Below are positions 34,486-44,936 of a stretch of DNA of 64,000 nt, one piece after another. Position 1 is the first letter of the stretch. Each line of letters opens with the position of its first letter. The notes below the pieces were generated by a model. It searched no databases. It had not been told where the DNA came from and saw only the letters and a program-made list of their open reading frames with translations. A program made the position numbers and the translations under genes. Source of the DNA: Mytilinidion resinicola (taxonomy: Eukaryota; Ascomycota; Dothideomycetes; Mytilinidiales; Mytilinidiaceae); the NCBI RefSeq assembly GCF_010093595.1, contig NW_022985443.1, forward strand, positions 460,688 through 524,687, given 5' to 3'.

Positions 34486-36200
34486 ATGCCTGGAGGACTG
34501 AATCATAATGCACAGTTCGGCCATTATGGGCCCATGCCTACATATTCAAGTCTTTCTAGCAATTTTTTTCCCCGCTCAAAGGAGCCTAGAAAGTCCGAAG
34601 CAGCCATGCTTTCATCTCACCTCAATGCATTTGATTGGCCCGTGCAGTCTCCCCCGCAAACCCTCCCTTTCAATTCCTTTGGATTCCGCGCCTTCAAAAT
34701 TCTCGGCCCATACACCGTCATTCCCTTCGTGCCAACTCTGAAAGTACCATTTATTATCAACGCCATGGAACAAACTCGGGCGTGCCGTTCGGTGAGCAAG
34801 AAAAGCAACGGCAGGACTCGGCAAATGACCGAGAAAAGACGAGCGCAGAACAAATCTGCTCAACTCAGATATCGTGAGCGCTGTTTGCTGTTCAATGGCT
34901 GTCATCTCTCGAAGAAATAGGCACTCGTCAATATTGACCAATTTGCAATCGCCTTTCACTGTCTTTCTTTCACATCGCTTCGCGCAGGCACTGACCTCTG
35001 TCGGGTAATGTTACAGGTGAAAAACAGAAGCAACGACTAGACAAGCTAAAGAAACTCACTCGTGGCATACCAGACCCTCATTCAATCGTACTTCCGAGCC
35101 ATGAATATGTGGCGAGCGGTACTGCTGTAGAAAGAGAGGCTCCACGGAATAACGAGACGTCTGGGCGTACCAATGCAGAATCACTACTCTCTACGAGTTC
35201 TAGAGCGCTCATCGACAACGACCAATCAATGTTCGAGAACTTGGAAATCCCTGAATTAGAAAATGTAGACTGGTTCATGGATAGCAACCCCTGGCCCGAG
35301 ATATCTTCACAATCTTGTGCAGCCGTTGAAACCCCAATATTGCCGCTTCCTCAAACTACAGCCACGGAGTCACGACCGTTTCTGCAGCAGGAACAAGGTA
35401 AAGTTCCTCCGATAATCCTTGAAGACTTATGCTAAGCCCTTCTGCTTCTACAAGCGACATATTCTGTCTCTACAACTACCCCAGCAACATCGATCATCAC
35501 ACCTGCTTCCAACCCATTTCTTCTCCACGCCAACCACCTCAGTTTACAGTCCTATTCCTTTCTCTCTGCGACACTCGCCCTAGCTGCTTCCATGAATATA
35601 TCCGACTCCGAGTATCTCACCGATGCACCGTCGCCCTTCTATCAACCAACGCCAACGCCTCCCTCGCCGTCCGTAAAACCTTCAAACTCGTCTTCCCATT
35701 CGGGTTCCCAAGCGTCCGTCCAAGTTTACCCCCCGATCAGATATCATGACTTGAAGGCCGATCTCCGCCCCACGCAGCTCCAACTGGCGACACCACACGC
35801 CTCCTATCTCGACCTTATTATCTTCCCCTTACTACGTTCCACGCTTCTAACCTACATCACGCAGCCCACAGATGCACCATGCGCAGTGAAGTTCGACATA
35901 AACGAACTATTAGTCGACATGATGGAAGGCGGTCTACGATGCTGGGGGAACGCGAATCTCGCCAAAGGGGAGCCTAGGGGCGGAGCAGGCTGTCCATGGG
36001 ACATGCGCAGCTGGGAAGCCAGCCGAGCCTTCTGCTCGAAATGGTGGTTCTTGGTCGGTGGAGAGGAGGGCGAGGTGTGGAGGACTAGTGAGTGGTGGTG
36101 GGAGATGAGAGGCGAGGAGGAAGGAGGGAGGGGTTTGAGGCTATTCGATACTTACGTCTTTAATGCAAGCTCGAATTTGAATGAGCAATGGAAGTTTTAG
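34486..36200 (+). CDS. bZIP transcription factor with C-terminal DUF3425 domain
   Basis: A 504-aa predicted regulator. Exons 34486-34873, 35017-35397 and 35455-36200 join in frame. Intron 1 (143 nt) interrupts the DNA-binding basic region: EKRRAQNKSAQLRYR-EKQKQRLDKLKKL, the Yap-like N-x-x-AQ-x-x-YR pattern followed by a short zipper. Intron 2 (57 nt) contains an in-frame TAA, so without it the protein would stop at LEDLC and the second half would look like a separate gene. The C-terminal part has the DUF3425 pattern: ATPHASYLDLIIFPLLRSTLL, GGLRCWG, WDMRSWEASRAFCSKWWFLVGGEE. Ascomycete bZIP-DUF3425 proteins often regulate stress or secondary metabolism; the targets are unknown. The exact start is uncertain (ATGs at 34606 and 34765 are alternatives). 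Confidence 0.85.
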
Positions 36201-36742
36201 TCATACCTCGTATCGTCGTCCATCTTTCGACTCTGACATGGCGGTGATGTCATGAGAACCTGCGTAAATGTGTCTCCGTAAGCCATCTCAAGGGGCTCTC
36301 ATAAGCCACTCCATCCGCCTTCCACAATTATCGGAGACCACCACCACCCGGAAAAACAAGCAGCAAAGCCACCTGCAAATCACACGGAAACCGCAGCAAT
36401 CATCAATCCAACCCCAATAGCATGCTCCACGGAATAACAGTCACCTTCTGCTTACACTAACCACAGTCACAGGCTCGGAATATAGAATGAGCGAGGAGAC
36501 CTCGGATATGTAGTTCAATGCGTTCTTATTAATAGTGCTGCGAAGCGTTCTCTAATATAGATGAGTTTCAGCCATTTTCTACTCCGCCAAATTGTCGCTC
36601 TGGAAGAAGTAAGTGGCGTTTTAACATCGCTCCTATCCCATGATCTTACAATGATACATATTCTTACAACATCTAGCGTCTTGCCGACTACGACCCTCTA
36701 AACCTTCAAACGCCTTGCAATACCCCAGTATCCTCCCACACC
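36201..36742. other. Intergenic region between bZIP and CENP-V-like genes
   Basis: 542 bp, no supportable gene. Confidence 0.6.
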
Positions 36743-37204
36743 ATGTCCGCTGAACCGGCCGACGCTACGCCTACTCATGCTGGCTCCTGCCACTGCGGTC
36801 ATGTGACGTACACTGGCGGCTTCGACCTAGCTGCTGGCCATATCGTAAAGTGCAACTGCTCCATCTGTCACAAGAAGGGATATTTCTTGCTCTCTCCAAC
36901 CTCGACGCCATCGTTCTCGCTCCTCACACCGTCCTCTGAGTCCGAGCTGGCGGACTACCAGTTTGCAAAGAAGCTGATACACCATTACGCGTGTCCGAAG
37001 TGTTCCACGAGTGTGTACATAAGCGGGTTTTTCGGGATGGGGAAAAAGGAGATCCCCTTCATGGCGGTCATGGCGAATACGCTAGATAGGCGGCTCGATG
37101 GCGAGCCACCGGAGGACTTGAGGAAAGTCAAGATCAAGTATATTGATGGGCGCCATGATCAGTTGGAGTTGTTGGATGAGCCTTTCCCGGGCGGGGCGTG
37201 GTGA
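36743..37204 (+). CDS. CENP-V / GFA domain protein
   Basis: A single-exon 153-aa protein of the glutathione-dependent formaldehyde-activating (GFA)/CENP-V fold. Zinc ligands are visible: GSCHCG at residues 15-20, VKCNCSICHKKG near 40, and YACPKCSTSVYISGF near 84. The family binds structural zinc; in bacteria some members catalyse formation of S-hydroxymethylglutathione, but activity in fungal homologues is mostly unproven. The size is normal and no signal peptide is present, suggesting a cytosolic protein. Confidence 0.88.
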   Translation: MSAEPADATPTHAGSCHCGHVTYTGGFDLAAGHIVKCNCSICHKKGYFLLSPTSTPSFSLLTPSSESELADYQFAKKLIHHYACPKCSTSVYISGFFGMGKKEIPFMAVMANTLDRRLDGEPPEDLRKVKIKYIDGRHDQLELLDEPFPGGAW

Positions 37205-37327
37205 GGGTCTGAAGTCGATTCGCGTGGTTCGAGGGTTTCCGGGAGATATTTCTCCGTAGAGCTGTGCGGAGTCCAAGAACCCAAGAGTCCTTCATTGTGT
37301 CTCCAAGATCATGTCTTAACATTCTCC

Positions 37328-38242
37328 TCATCTCAAGCCCTCAGCAACGTCCCTCAGCGCCTCAATCACCGGCCCCGCCGCGCTCTCAATCTCATACTGC
37401 TCCTCCGGCGTCATCTTCTTCAGTACATACTTGACAATAACGCTAGGCTCCCTGCTCAACGGCCTCCCAATCCCTACCCCGATCCTCACGAACGGCGTCC
37501 CGCCCATAGAAGCCACAACACTCTTGATCCCGTTATGCCCCTTTGCGCTACCCCCTCTCTTGACCGTGACCTCTCCTTTCTTCTTCTCTAGCTCGTCATG
37601 CACCACCACCAGCAGCCCATCCGGATTATTGCGCCTAAAAGCCTCCCACGCGCTCTTAACCGCCTTCCCGCTCACATTCATGAGCGACGGGCTCTTCCAT
37701 AGCGTCCAGTCGTCCGCGACCTCTACCTCGCGTGTCTTGTTGACGAATGGCAGGATGTTGAAGGTTGTAGTGCGAATAGGCTCACTGACCTGCCCACCTA
37801 GGCGCTTGTTCGCTGTGAAGGGGCCAAAGCACCGAATAGCGCTGACGCGATTAAGAACGGTGTGGCCGGCGCTGTGAAGGGTGTTCGCGTAGGCAGCCTC
37901 AGGGTTACCGATGGAGGCGACGAGGAGGGGGATGGTTTTACGCGCAGCGGACATTTCGGGAGGTATCGTAGAGACTGTGGATAATGGGAGGCGAGGCTTT
38001 GGGTGGTTGATGGAGGCTTTGCGGGTACGCGTCGGCCTGGGGTTCGCAGCCTCTGCGTTCGATTTTATTTTCGAGAGCGGCGATGTAAGGGAAGCGACCG
38101 AGTCTCTTCGTTTGCGTGCCTGGCGTCTCTCGCGACGGCTGGTGGGTGGGTTGGTGGATGGTGGTGCGGGCGTTTCTGATAGAACTATTTTTTCTGGGCC
38201 CTCACGGCTCGGGCCGCGGGCTGGTTCTTGGGTCGGCGACAT
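37328..38242 (-). CDS. PTH1: Peptidyl-tRNA hydrolase (PTH1 type)
   Basis: Cleaves peptidyl-tRNA released from stalled ribosomes. The single-exon 304-aa protein has the bacterial-type core from about residue 97: LLVASIGNPEAAYANTLHSAGH, in which Asn120 and His123 correspond to the catalytic Asn/His, then LWKSPSLMNVSGKAV, VVHDELEKKKGEV, and GGSAKGHNGIKSVV followed by RIGVGIGRP. The first 96 residues are an Arg/Ser/Pro-rich extension (SRRERRQARKRR) absent from bacterial enzymes. It could be a targeting region, or translation could start at Met97 (MSAARKT). It is the usual mitochondrial/cytosolic fungal form. Confidence 0.9.
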   Translation of the reverse strand: MSPTQEPARGPSREGPEKIVLSETPAPPSTNPPTSRRERRQARKRRDSVASLTSPLSKIKSNAEAANPRPTRTRKASINHPKPRLPLSTVSTIPPEMSAARKTIPLLVASIGNPEAAYANTLHSAGHTVLNRVSAIRCFGPFTANKRLGGQVSEPIRTTTFNILPFVNKTREVEVADDWTLWKSPSLMNVSGKAVKSAWEAFRRNNPDGLLVVVHDELEKKKGEVTVKRGGSAKGHNGIKSVVASMGGTPFVRIGVGIGRPLSREPSVIVKYVLKKMTPEEQYEIESAAGPVIEALRDVAEGLR

Positions 38243-39553
38243 GGCGACGTCGTCGTCTTGCGCGCAAATGGTGCTTCGAAGTTATGGGCATTGTGAGTTT
38301 GGGAGGTTTGGGAAGAATATAAGGCTTTGTTTGCGGCGCTCTGACTTGTCAGGTGGAATCGAAGAGTCAAAGGGTGCTTCGCCACAACCATGGAACAAAC
38401 GGCCATTTGTCAGAGCCTATGCGTCATCAAAGGACACATGGCTGTGCATCTGGAACAGTGTCGCGAACGGTGGTGCTTCCCTCTGCAAAGCTTCGAGTAT
38501 TCATAACGATCAGAATGGAATAGAAAGCTTGTTACAGAAATAGCTAAGTCTTCGAAAGCTCCACTTTCGACAGTGGACATCCGTACGTAAGGTATTTAGT
38601 ACGCTATTCATGTCAGCAGATCCACGTTCAAAGGCACCGTCTCAAGCTCTTGTATTAAGAATGTTTTACTCAGTATGTTGGGACATGGACTAGTATTTTT
38701 TCCAACCAGAATAACTTCAATGCTTCAACCGAAACCGGATCATCAAGTAAGCTCTGAAAGACCTCGATAGCTAGCTAGCTTTATAACTTCATAGCTGTCT
38801 AGAGAGTTCCCAGATATAGCAAAAACAGCAGGACAGGGTAGCCCTTATCCATAATTTCGTCTTCTTCTTATCTTTTCTATTGCTCGAGTCTGTTCGTGTG
38901 CATTCTGCGCAATGGGTGACGTCGTCTAATGTCCTCCAAGGGGTCAAAAAAGTCTAGCAACAATATCATGAATCGAGACCTGTGAATCAGACGCTACATC
39001 TCTTTGAGCAGCGTTTCATGATGCACCATGGTACCCACCCAGGGTATATTGTGTCTAAACCGTGCGCTGCATTCACCTTGTATTTTGGAGACACCAATTC
39101 CAGCCCATTTGTATTGCCTAAGCGTTTTAACACTTATAAGCAGGGGCTCTGATTAGTGTCTTTGAAATACACTGTGAATGCTGTGTACGGTCCAAACACA
39201 AAATATATGCCGGGTACCATGGTAGAGCCGGTTCATGTGTCTTTTTCTACGTGCCTGACGCCGCCTGAAGTCCTTAAAGCAGCTCAACGGGATCAAACAG
39301 CGATGTGAAGGGCTATAACCCGCAAATCAGACCCTTGTGGTGGCCCAGTCTGCGAGATAGTGAATGAATCCACGCTAGCCTCTCGACAACAACCTCACTG
39401 CTCAATCTGCTAAGAGGTAAAGGCTACTGGCCACTTCACAAGTTAGTTCCGCAAAGCGCTCGCTAGATACCTTCAGCAATTTGCTATTTTCGAGTACTAT
39501 CTACGCTTTCCAATATCTGACATTCTTCACCTAGTCTAGCCCTACTAATGACA
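38243..39553. other. Intergenic region upstream of the second short F-box gene
   Basis: 1.3 kb; low-scoring frames only. No RNA gene or repeat recognised. Confidence 0.55.
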
Positions 39554-40150
39554 ATGGAGGCGTCGGTGGCAGACTGCGTCCTCGGCGTCACCGAGCTCCT
39601 CGAGAACATCCTCCTCAAGCTCTCGATCCGCGATATCTTCCAAGTCCAGCGAGTGTGCAAGCAGTGGAAGGTCCTCATCGACACCTCTCCTTCCCTGCAG
39701 GAGGCCATGTGGCTCGCAACGCTCAGTCCTTCTTCACCACCGACCGAGTACGAAACTATCACGTATCCGAATGACCGATACCCACCTTTCTTCAATCCAT
39801 CCACTACCGACGAACGCGCTGTCGCCGCTCAACACCTCAACCCGTTCTTACCTCAGCGTAGCTACGGAACTCTGTTGAAAGTTGTCGATTTTATGAACTG
39901 GGGTCAATCCACGAACAGGCTCGTCATTCCTGCTACCGACGTTGACAGCTTCAGTCCTGGTGGGAAAGGATGCGGTAGGACGAGCTGCGAGAAGATGCAA
40001 GTGTGCAAACCGCCATGCACGGGTTTTGCCGCGTTCTGCTACCACATGGATGGGAACGGAGTGCCGCGAACATCATCTTTGATGCCTTTGCATAATGCCA
40101 CTGGCTTGAGACTGGGGGATGTGATGAAGGCAATCGCGTCGTTGAAGTAG
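39554..40150 (+). CDS. Short F-box protein, copy 2 of the paralogous pair
   Basis: A 198-aa protein whose F-box reads LGVTELLENILLKLSIRDIFQVQRVCKQWK, nearly the same as in the gene at 9866-10495. The similarity continues at DNA level through the first 120 nt and at protein level to the C-terminus (AMWL, AAQHLNPFLP, MQVCKPPCTGF, GLRLGDVMKAI). The middle part has gained cysteines. It probably acts as an SCF adaptor with an unknown target. An ATG two codons upstream (39548) is possible; 39554 matches the paralogue. The pair is separated by nearly 30 kb, so this is a dispersed rather than tandem duplication. Confidence 0.78.
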   Translation: MEASVADCVLGVTELLENILLKLSIRDIFQVQRVCKQWKVLIDTSPSLQEAMWLATLSPSSPPTEYETITYPNDRYPPFFNPSTTDERAVAAQHLNPFLPQRSYGTLLKVVDFMNWGQSTNRLVIPATDVDSFSPGGKGCGRTSCEKMQVCKPPCTGFAAFCYHMDGNGVPRTSSLMPLHNATGLRLGDVMKAIASLK

Positions 40151-40556
40151 TCACAAGCTGGGCTTGAGCTCAGGCAACAAAAGTCCAGCAGTCGAGTTGG
40201 ACACTGGTCCGGCTTCTTCGAACGCCAAATACCTGTTCAAACCTGATGAAGGCAAGGATAGGGGTAGAATGGACTCTCATCATGGACATTTAATCCTAAA
40301 CACACTTACTCAACCTAATTTATGACACTCTTCCTCGTGATGTGAAAAGAAGTACGTGTACGTCATACCCAGAATGGGAGCTCTTGATGTGATAGATTTA
40401 AAATAGTGTGACTTCCATTCTCAATCAAGTAGAATTTCCCTGAAATGCTTTATTCCTAACTCCTAAGCGACTTCATAGACAAATATCGTGTAATCATTCA
40501 TATTACCGGGTATAATCTATCCCCAACGCCGTTGATGCTACAAAGGTATGCTAAAC
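40151..40556. other. Intergenic region between convergent genes
   Basis: 406 bp, AT-rich 3' flank of the F-box gene and of LTV1. Nothing else seen. Confidence 0.6.
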
Positions 40557-42085
40557 TCATGTCTTGAGAGATCCACCCTTTTGAGTCTTTATCCTCGCAG
40601 GCCCCAACCCCTTCCTCACTTCCTCCAACTGCTCAAGCCCGCTCTGGTAGCCCATTTTCTTAATCCGCTTCTTACCAGCCATGGAGTGTCCACCAAGGAA
40701 GTCATCTAAGATGTTATCAAAGTCCCCTCGTAGCTGTGGCGCTTCACTGGTCCCCGATACGCCAGAGTAGGCGGATATCTTGCTCATTCCGGACATCTTA
40801 CTCGTGCCTGACATCATAGACTCGTCGTCGGCGGGAAAGTCGTTGTCTCCATCGTTGTCCGCGTATGCTTCTTCGATCTTATCAAAGCGCTGGTCGAGAA
40901 GAGAAAGACCTTCGGTTCGATGGAGAGCAGAGGATGTCATACTGTAGTTGGTAGTAGATGTGCGGGCACCCTTGCGCTTCTTGTGGCGCCCGCCCGCTGT
41001 GAGCGCTGAGGCACCCGTGAGAACCGAAGATTGGAGATCGGACGGGACTGGTTTGGATGCTTTCGGGGCTTTGCCGTCCTTTTTGAATTTGTTGAATTCG
41101 TGCATCCAGGTGTCATCGCCCTCTCCCACTAGTTCGGGTGCAGCATCAGGCGCTGGTAGGTCGGCAATGTCAGTTGGAGCCTTCGAAGCCTTCTTGTGAT
41201 TGGACTTCGGCGAAGAAGCCTTGATGGTGTCGTCCGTTTGCCAGCCCTCATCCTCCTCATCCGGGTACGAGGAATAATCATCATTACCCTCAAAGACGTC
41301 CCACCCCCCTACTTTCCATGCCCTGGGGTCATTGACTACTTCGTCTGAGGCCAGTTCGGCGAAAATGTCCTCTTCGTCGTCCACATATGCCTCATCTTCG
41401 AGCGCCTCCAGCACCTCTCTAAGCCGAGGGTCCATATCTGGCTGGAAACCAGCCAGCGCATCCGGCACATTTTGCTGGTCTTGATACGTAGTCTTGCGCA
41501 CAAATTCCGACGGCGCCAGGTCCTCTCCGAATAAATCCCTCGCATCCCTGCTAATACTGCTGCTCACACTGACACCAGCATCGCTTTGTCTATCATCGAT
41601 AGAAACAGCCCGAAGAGCGTCCGCCAAGCTGACCTTATCTTTCCCCTTCTCCTTCTTCTGTGGCGCCTCCACGAAATAGGCTTCCCCGGTGCTGCCCAAA
41701 TCCTTCATATGCTGCATGTAGTCGTACTCGGTATCATCATAGAGAATGCCATAGTTGGCTGCTTCGCCCTCATTCTGCCTCACATCTAGCCCGAACTCGC
41801 TCTCCAAGTCTCCCCTACTCTTGATCTTGCTTCGCGTGGAAGCAGACGAGTACTGCGACCCCGCTGAGCTGGATGGGAAGCCCGAGTTCCAGACCCGCGT
41901 GTTTGGCGCTGCCGTCTCGGCGAAAACCATGTCCGAGGCATCGGTATCATGGATACGGGGGTCATTTTGGGCGCGGTGGACGAGGGTGAAGTGGGTGGCA
42001 GTTTTTTTGTCGCTGGAGAGGGGTTAGTGGGGTCTTATTTTCATCCGATCTGGGCACAAACGTACAAGGCTTTCTTGCGAGGCAT
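40557..42085 (-). CDS. LTV1: LTV1, 40S ribosomal subunit assembly/export factor
   Basis: Ltv1 is a pre-40S factor that holds uS3/eS10 during small-subunit maturation and must be released after phosphorylation. Minus-strand exon 1 is only 20 nt (42085-42066, MPRKKA..), followed by a 53-nt intron (42013-42065, GTACGT..CCAG) and exon 2, 42012-40557; 491 aa. The splice yields the family N-terminus KKAF-DKKTATHFTLVHRAQND, then DASDMVFAE. Further conserved parts are LYDDTEYDYMQHMKDLG, MDPRLREVLEALEDEAYVDDEEDIF and the basic tail GYQSGLEQLEEVRKGLGPARI. A model starting at ATG 41930 would miss 35 conserved residues. It is divergent from LSG1, 238 bp away. Confidence 0.93.
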
Positions 42086-42323
42086 TTTGGGTAGATTCTT
42101 GGTGTTGACTAGCGATTACTTGATCGGACTCTGGTGCAGTGGAAGGGAGAGGAACTGTGCTGACAAAATGGGGGAGAATTTCGGTCGAGGGTCTACTTAG
42201 AAATTTGGCGAGTGACGTCTTGTGGGCTGGAAAACTTCCGTTGTTCACCCCGCGAAGGAGTTGGACGACTCACTCTCCCTCAACACAACACCACTCTCGA
42301 AATACTTCTAAACAACATTCAAT
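42086..42323. promoter_or_regulatory. Bidirectional promoter of LTV1 and LSG1
   Basis: Only 238 bp separate the two start codons, so one region must drive both ribosome-assembly genes. It contains a CRE/ATF-like TGACGTC at 42213-42219. I see no obvious TATA box, as is common for housekeeping genes. Coregulation is inferred from the layout. Confidence 0.6.
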
Positions 42324-44352
42324 ATGGTTTTAGCAAAGTCGAAGAACAGCGTCGGGCTGGGCAACAGCCTGATGAACGATCGCTTTGGGAAGAACAAGGG
42401 CGCAGACATGCGGCGGGGCACTCACAATGCCGAAGCCATTCAGAGGACGGACATGGATGGACAGACGGTAGGCCTCGTTGTGTAGAGCTTGGGGGAGACA
42501 TAGGCTAAGATTCATACTATAGTACCTCACCAATGGGAAGAAAGAGGCGTCCTGGGTCAAGATGCGCTCCGTCACCGAACAAGGTGCCCTCGACGAATTC
42601 CTCTCGACCGCCGATCTGGCAGGCACCGATTTCACAGCGGAGAAGATGAACAACGTCAAAATCATTCACAGAGACCAGAAGAACCCGTACTTGTTGTCGT
42701 CAGCAGAGGAGCGAACTTTGTCCAAGAAGCACAAGGAGAACAAGAGTCGCCTGACAGTACCGAGGCGGCCAAAATGGGACGAGAAAACAACACCACAGGA
42801 ACTGGATAGGCTTGAGAAAGCGTCGATACTGGACTGGAGGAGAGGTTTAGCTGAGTTACAGGAGACAAGCGACTTGCTCATGACACCGTTCGAGAGGAAT
42901 TTGGAGGTGTGGCGACAGTTATGGAGGGTCATTGAGAGATCGGACTTGGTAGTGCAGATTGTGGATGCCCGGAATCCGCTTTTGTTCCGAAGTGAAGATC
43001 TGGAGAAATACGTCAAGGAAGTCGATCCGAGGAAGAACAACCTGCTGTTGGTGAACAAGGCCGATATGATGACCATCGAGCAGAGGAAGGCTTGGGCCGA
43101 CTATTTCGTCGAGGCAGGCATCAACTTTAGGTACTTTTCGGCTGAGTTGGCGAAAGAGATAAACGAATCCCGAGTTTTGGACGAGGATGATGAAGACGAG
43201 GACGAGGAGGAAGAGGAACAAGACAACCTTGCAAAGGAAGCAAAGAAGATCGATCTGCAGGACGCCCAAGAAGAAGATGGCAAATGGGTCGATGAAGAGA
43301 GTGTTAGTAGCGATGACGAGCCTCTATCCGAGGAAGAGGAGCGGACTCGAATTTTGACAACAGAGGAGCTCGAGGAGCTTTTCCTTGAGCATGCTCCCGA
43401 GATTGACACCGGACCTGGTCAACCACCACGCAAAACGCAAATTGGTCTCGTCGGGTATCCCAACGTCGGAAAATCGTCTACTATCAACGCCTTGATTGGT
43501 GCTAAGAAGGTCTCCGTTTCCGCAACTCCCGGAAAGACCAAGCATTTCCAAACAATCCACCTCAGCGACGCCGTCATCCTCTGCGATTGTCCCGGTCTCG
43601 TGTTCCCCAACTTCTCAACCACCAAGGCAGAGCTCGTATGCTCTGGCGTCCTTCCCGTCGACCAGCTCCGCGAATTCACAGGCCCGGCAGGTCTCGTAGC
43701 TCAACGAATCCCCCACTCCTTCCTCGAAGCAGTCTACGGTATGAAAATCAACATACGCCCAGCCGAAGAGGGTGGGTCAGGTGTTCCAACTGCACAAGAG
43801 GTCCTGGGTGCGTACGCTACTGCGAGAGGCTTTCACACTACCGGAGCAAGTAATCCCGACGAATCTCGTGCCGCGCGTTACATTTTGAAAGACTACGTCA
43901 AGGGGAAACTCCTATTCTGCCACCCACCTCCCAGAGAGCCACCTATCGACCTGAAGCACTTTAATCGCGAATTATACGATCAGAGCCATCTTCCCGAAAA
44001 GAGACGGACTCATCTGGCAGTAGCAAGTGCCGCCTCCGTCACTGGATCAGAAGACCCGTCCCTAATGGACGACGTCGATCTCCCTGTTCGGCCCATTGAA
44101 GGCAAGAAGACGTCATACATGGACAACAAGTTCTTTGGGCCGAATGGGAGCAACGCTGGGCATTTGCAGATGCCATTCCAGCACGTATACAGTGAGCAGG
44201 GTCAGGCCAAGCAGCTGACGGGGCGGAAACAGAAGGCCATGCTGGCTCTTGAGAAGGGCGTGGATCCTGCAGAGTTGAGGTTGAGCGGGAAGAAACATTT
44301 CAAAGCAAACAAAAGGAGAGGGAAAGGGAAGGCGAGGGATGATTATGATTAG
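42324..44352 (+). CDS. LSG1: LSG1, circularly permuted GTPase for 60S maturation
   Basis: Lsg1 is a cytoplasmic GTPase that releases Nmd3 from pre-60S subunits. Exons 42324-42467 and 42523-44352 (55-nt intron) give 657 aa. The G motifs are in permuted order as expected: NKAD (G4) near residue 226, then GYPNVGKSS (G1) near 359, and DCPGL (G3) near 403. Between G4 and G1 is an Asp/Glu-rich insertion (EDDEDEDEEEEEQ). The N-terminus (LGNSLMNDRFGK..RRGTHNAEAIQRT) and the Lys-rich C-terminus (KHFKANKRRGKGKAR) match the family. The short first exon holds the first 48 residues. Confidence 0.94.
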
Positions 44353-44936
44353 TTCTGCTGAGAGTCTATCATGCATGGTTGGTTCTTATGGCGTTTAGGA
44401 CAGAGCATGATTGGCATGATAAAACCGTGCCACAATTCTACTGCCATTGATTTGATTATGGAACGTGTTTTTGAGTATCGTAACGAAGTAAGCCTTGGAA
44501 ACGCAATTGTGTCAAGCCCCTAATACCCTGGCATGCTGTCCATATTGTGCGCTCCGGATGTGTAACATATCCTCCACTAGAGGGTATGATTTATATAAGG
44601 GTCCAACGAGATGGTCTTTGGGCTGAAAAATAGACCCTCGATAATAAGACCGAGAAATAGGTTGCAAATCAGACTTAATGTCGAATTAAATCTTTTGGAT
44701 CATAGTTTGATTACGGTCTTGATGTTTGTTATCGAGCAAGAATGTCCGGTGGTACTTAGCAAGAGCTTCCGACTTCGGCGAAGCATGCCATCACTAGCCG
44801 AAAACCTTCTAATTGCGACTTCATTGCACCACGATTGGTCATCGCCAACGTCCTCTCACGGCCAACATATTGCCAGCCTGAAAACAAGATTCAAGATTAA
44901 TTATAGACTCTAACAGCCTTATAGAAGACCCTGATC
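44353..44936. other. Intergenic region upstream of glutathione synthetase
   Basis: 584 bp. A TTATATAAGG box at 44591-44600 lies 340 bp before the start codon, rather far for its TATA box. A 100-codon frame at 44611 lacks recognisable features. Confidence 0.5.

Noticed and set aside
2677..36200. Secondary-metabolite cluster built on laccase, hydratase-like enzyme and bZIP
   Set aside because: No polyketide synthase, NRPS, terpene cyclase, P450 or transporter is present, and unrelated housekeeping genes lie between them.
44611..44913. 100-codon frame just upstream of GSH2
   Set aside because: No recognisable domain, an ATG only about 11-20 nt from the TATA-like box, and AT-rich composition unlike neighbouring exons.
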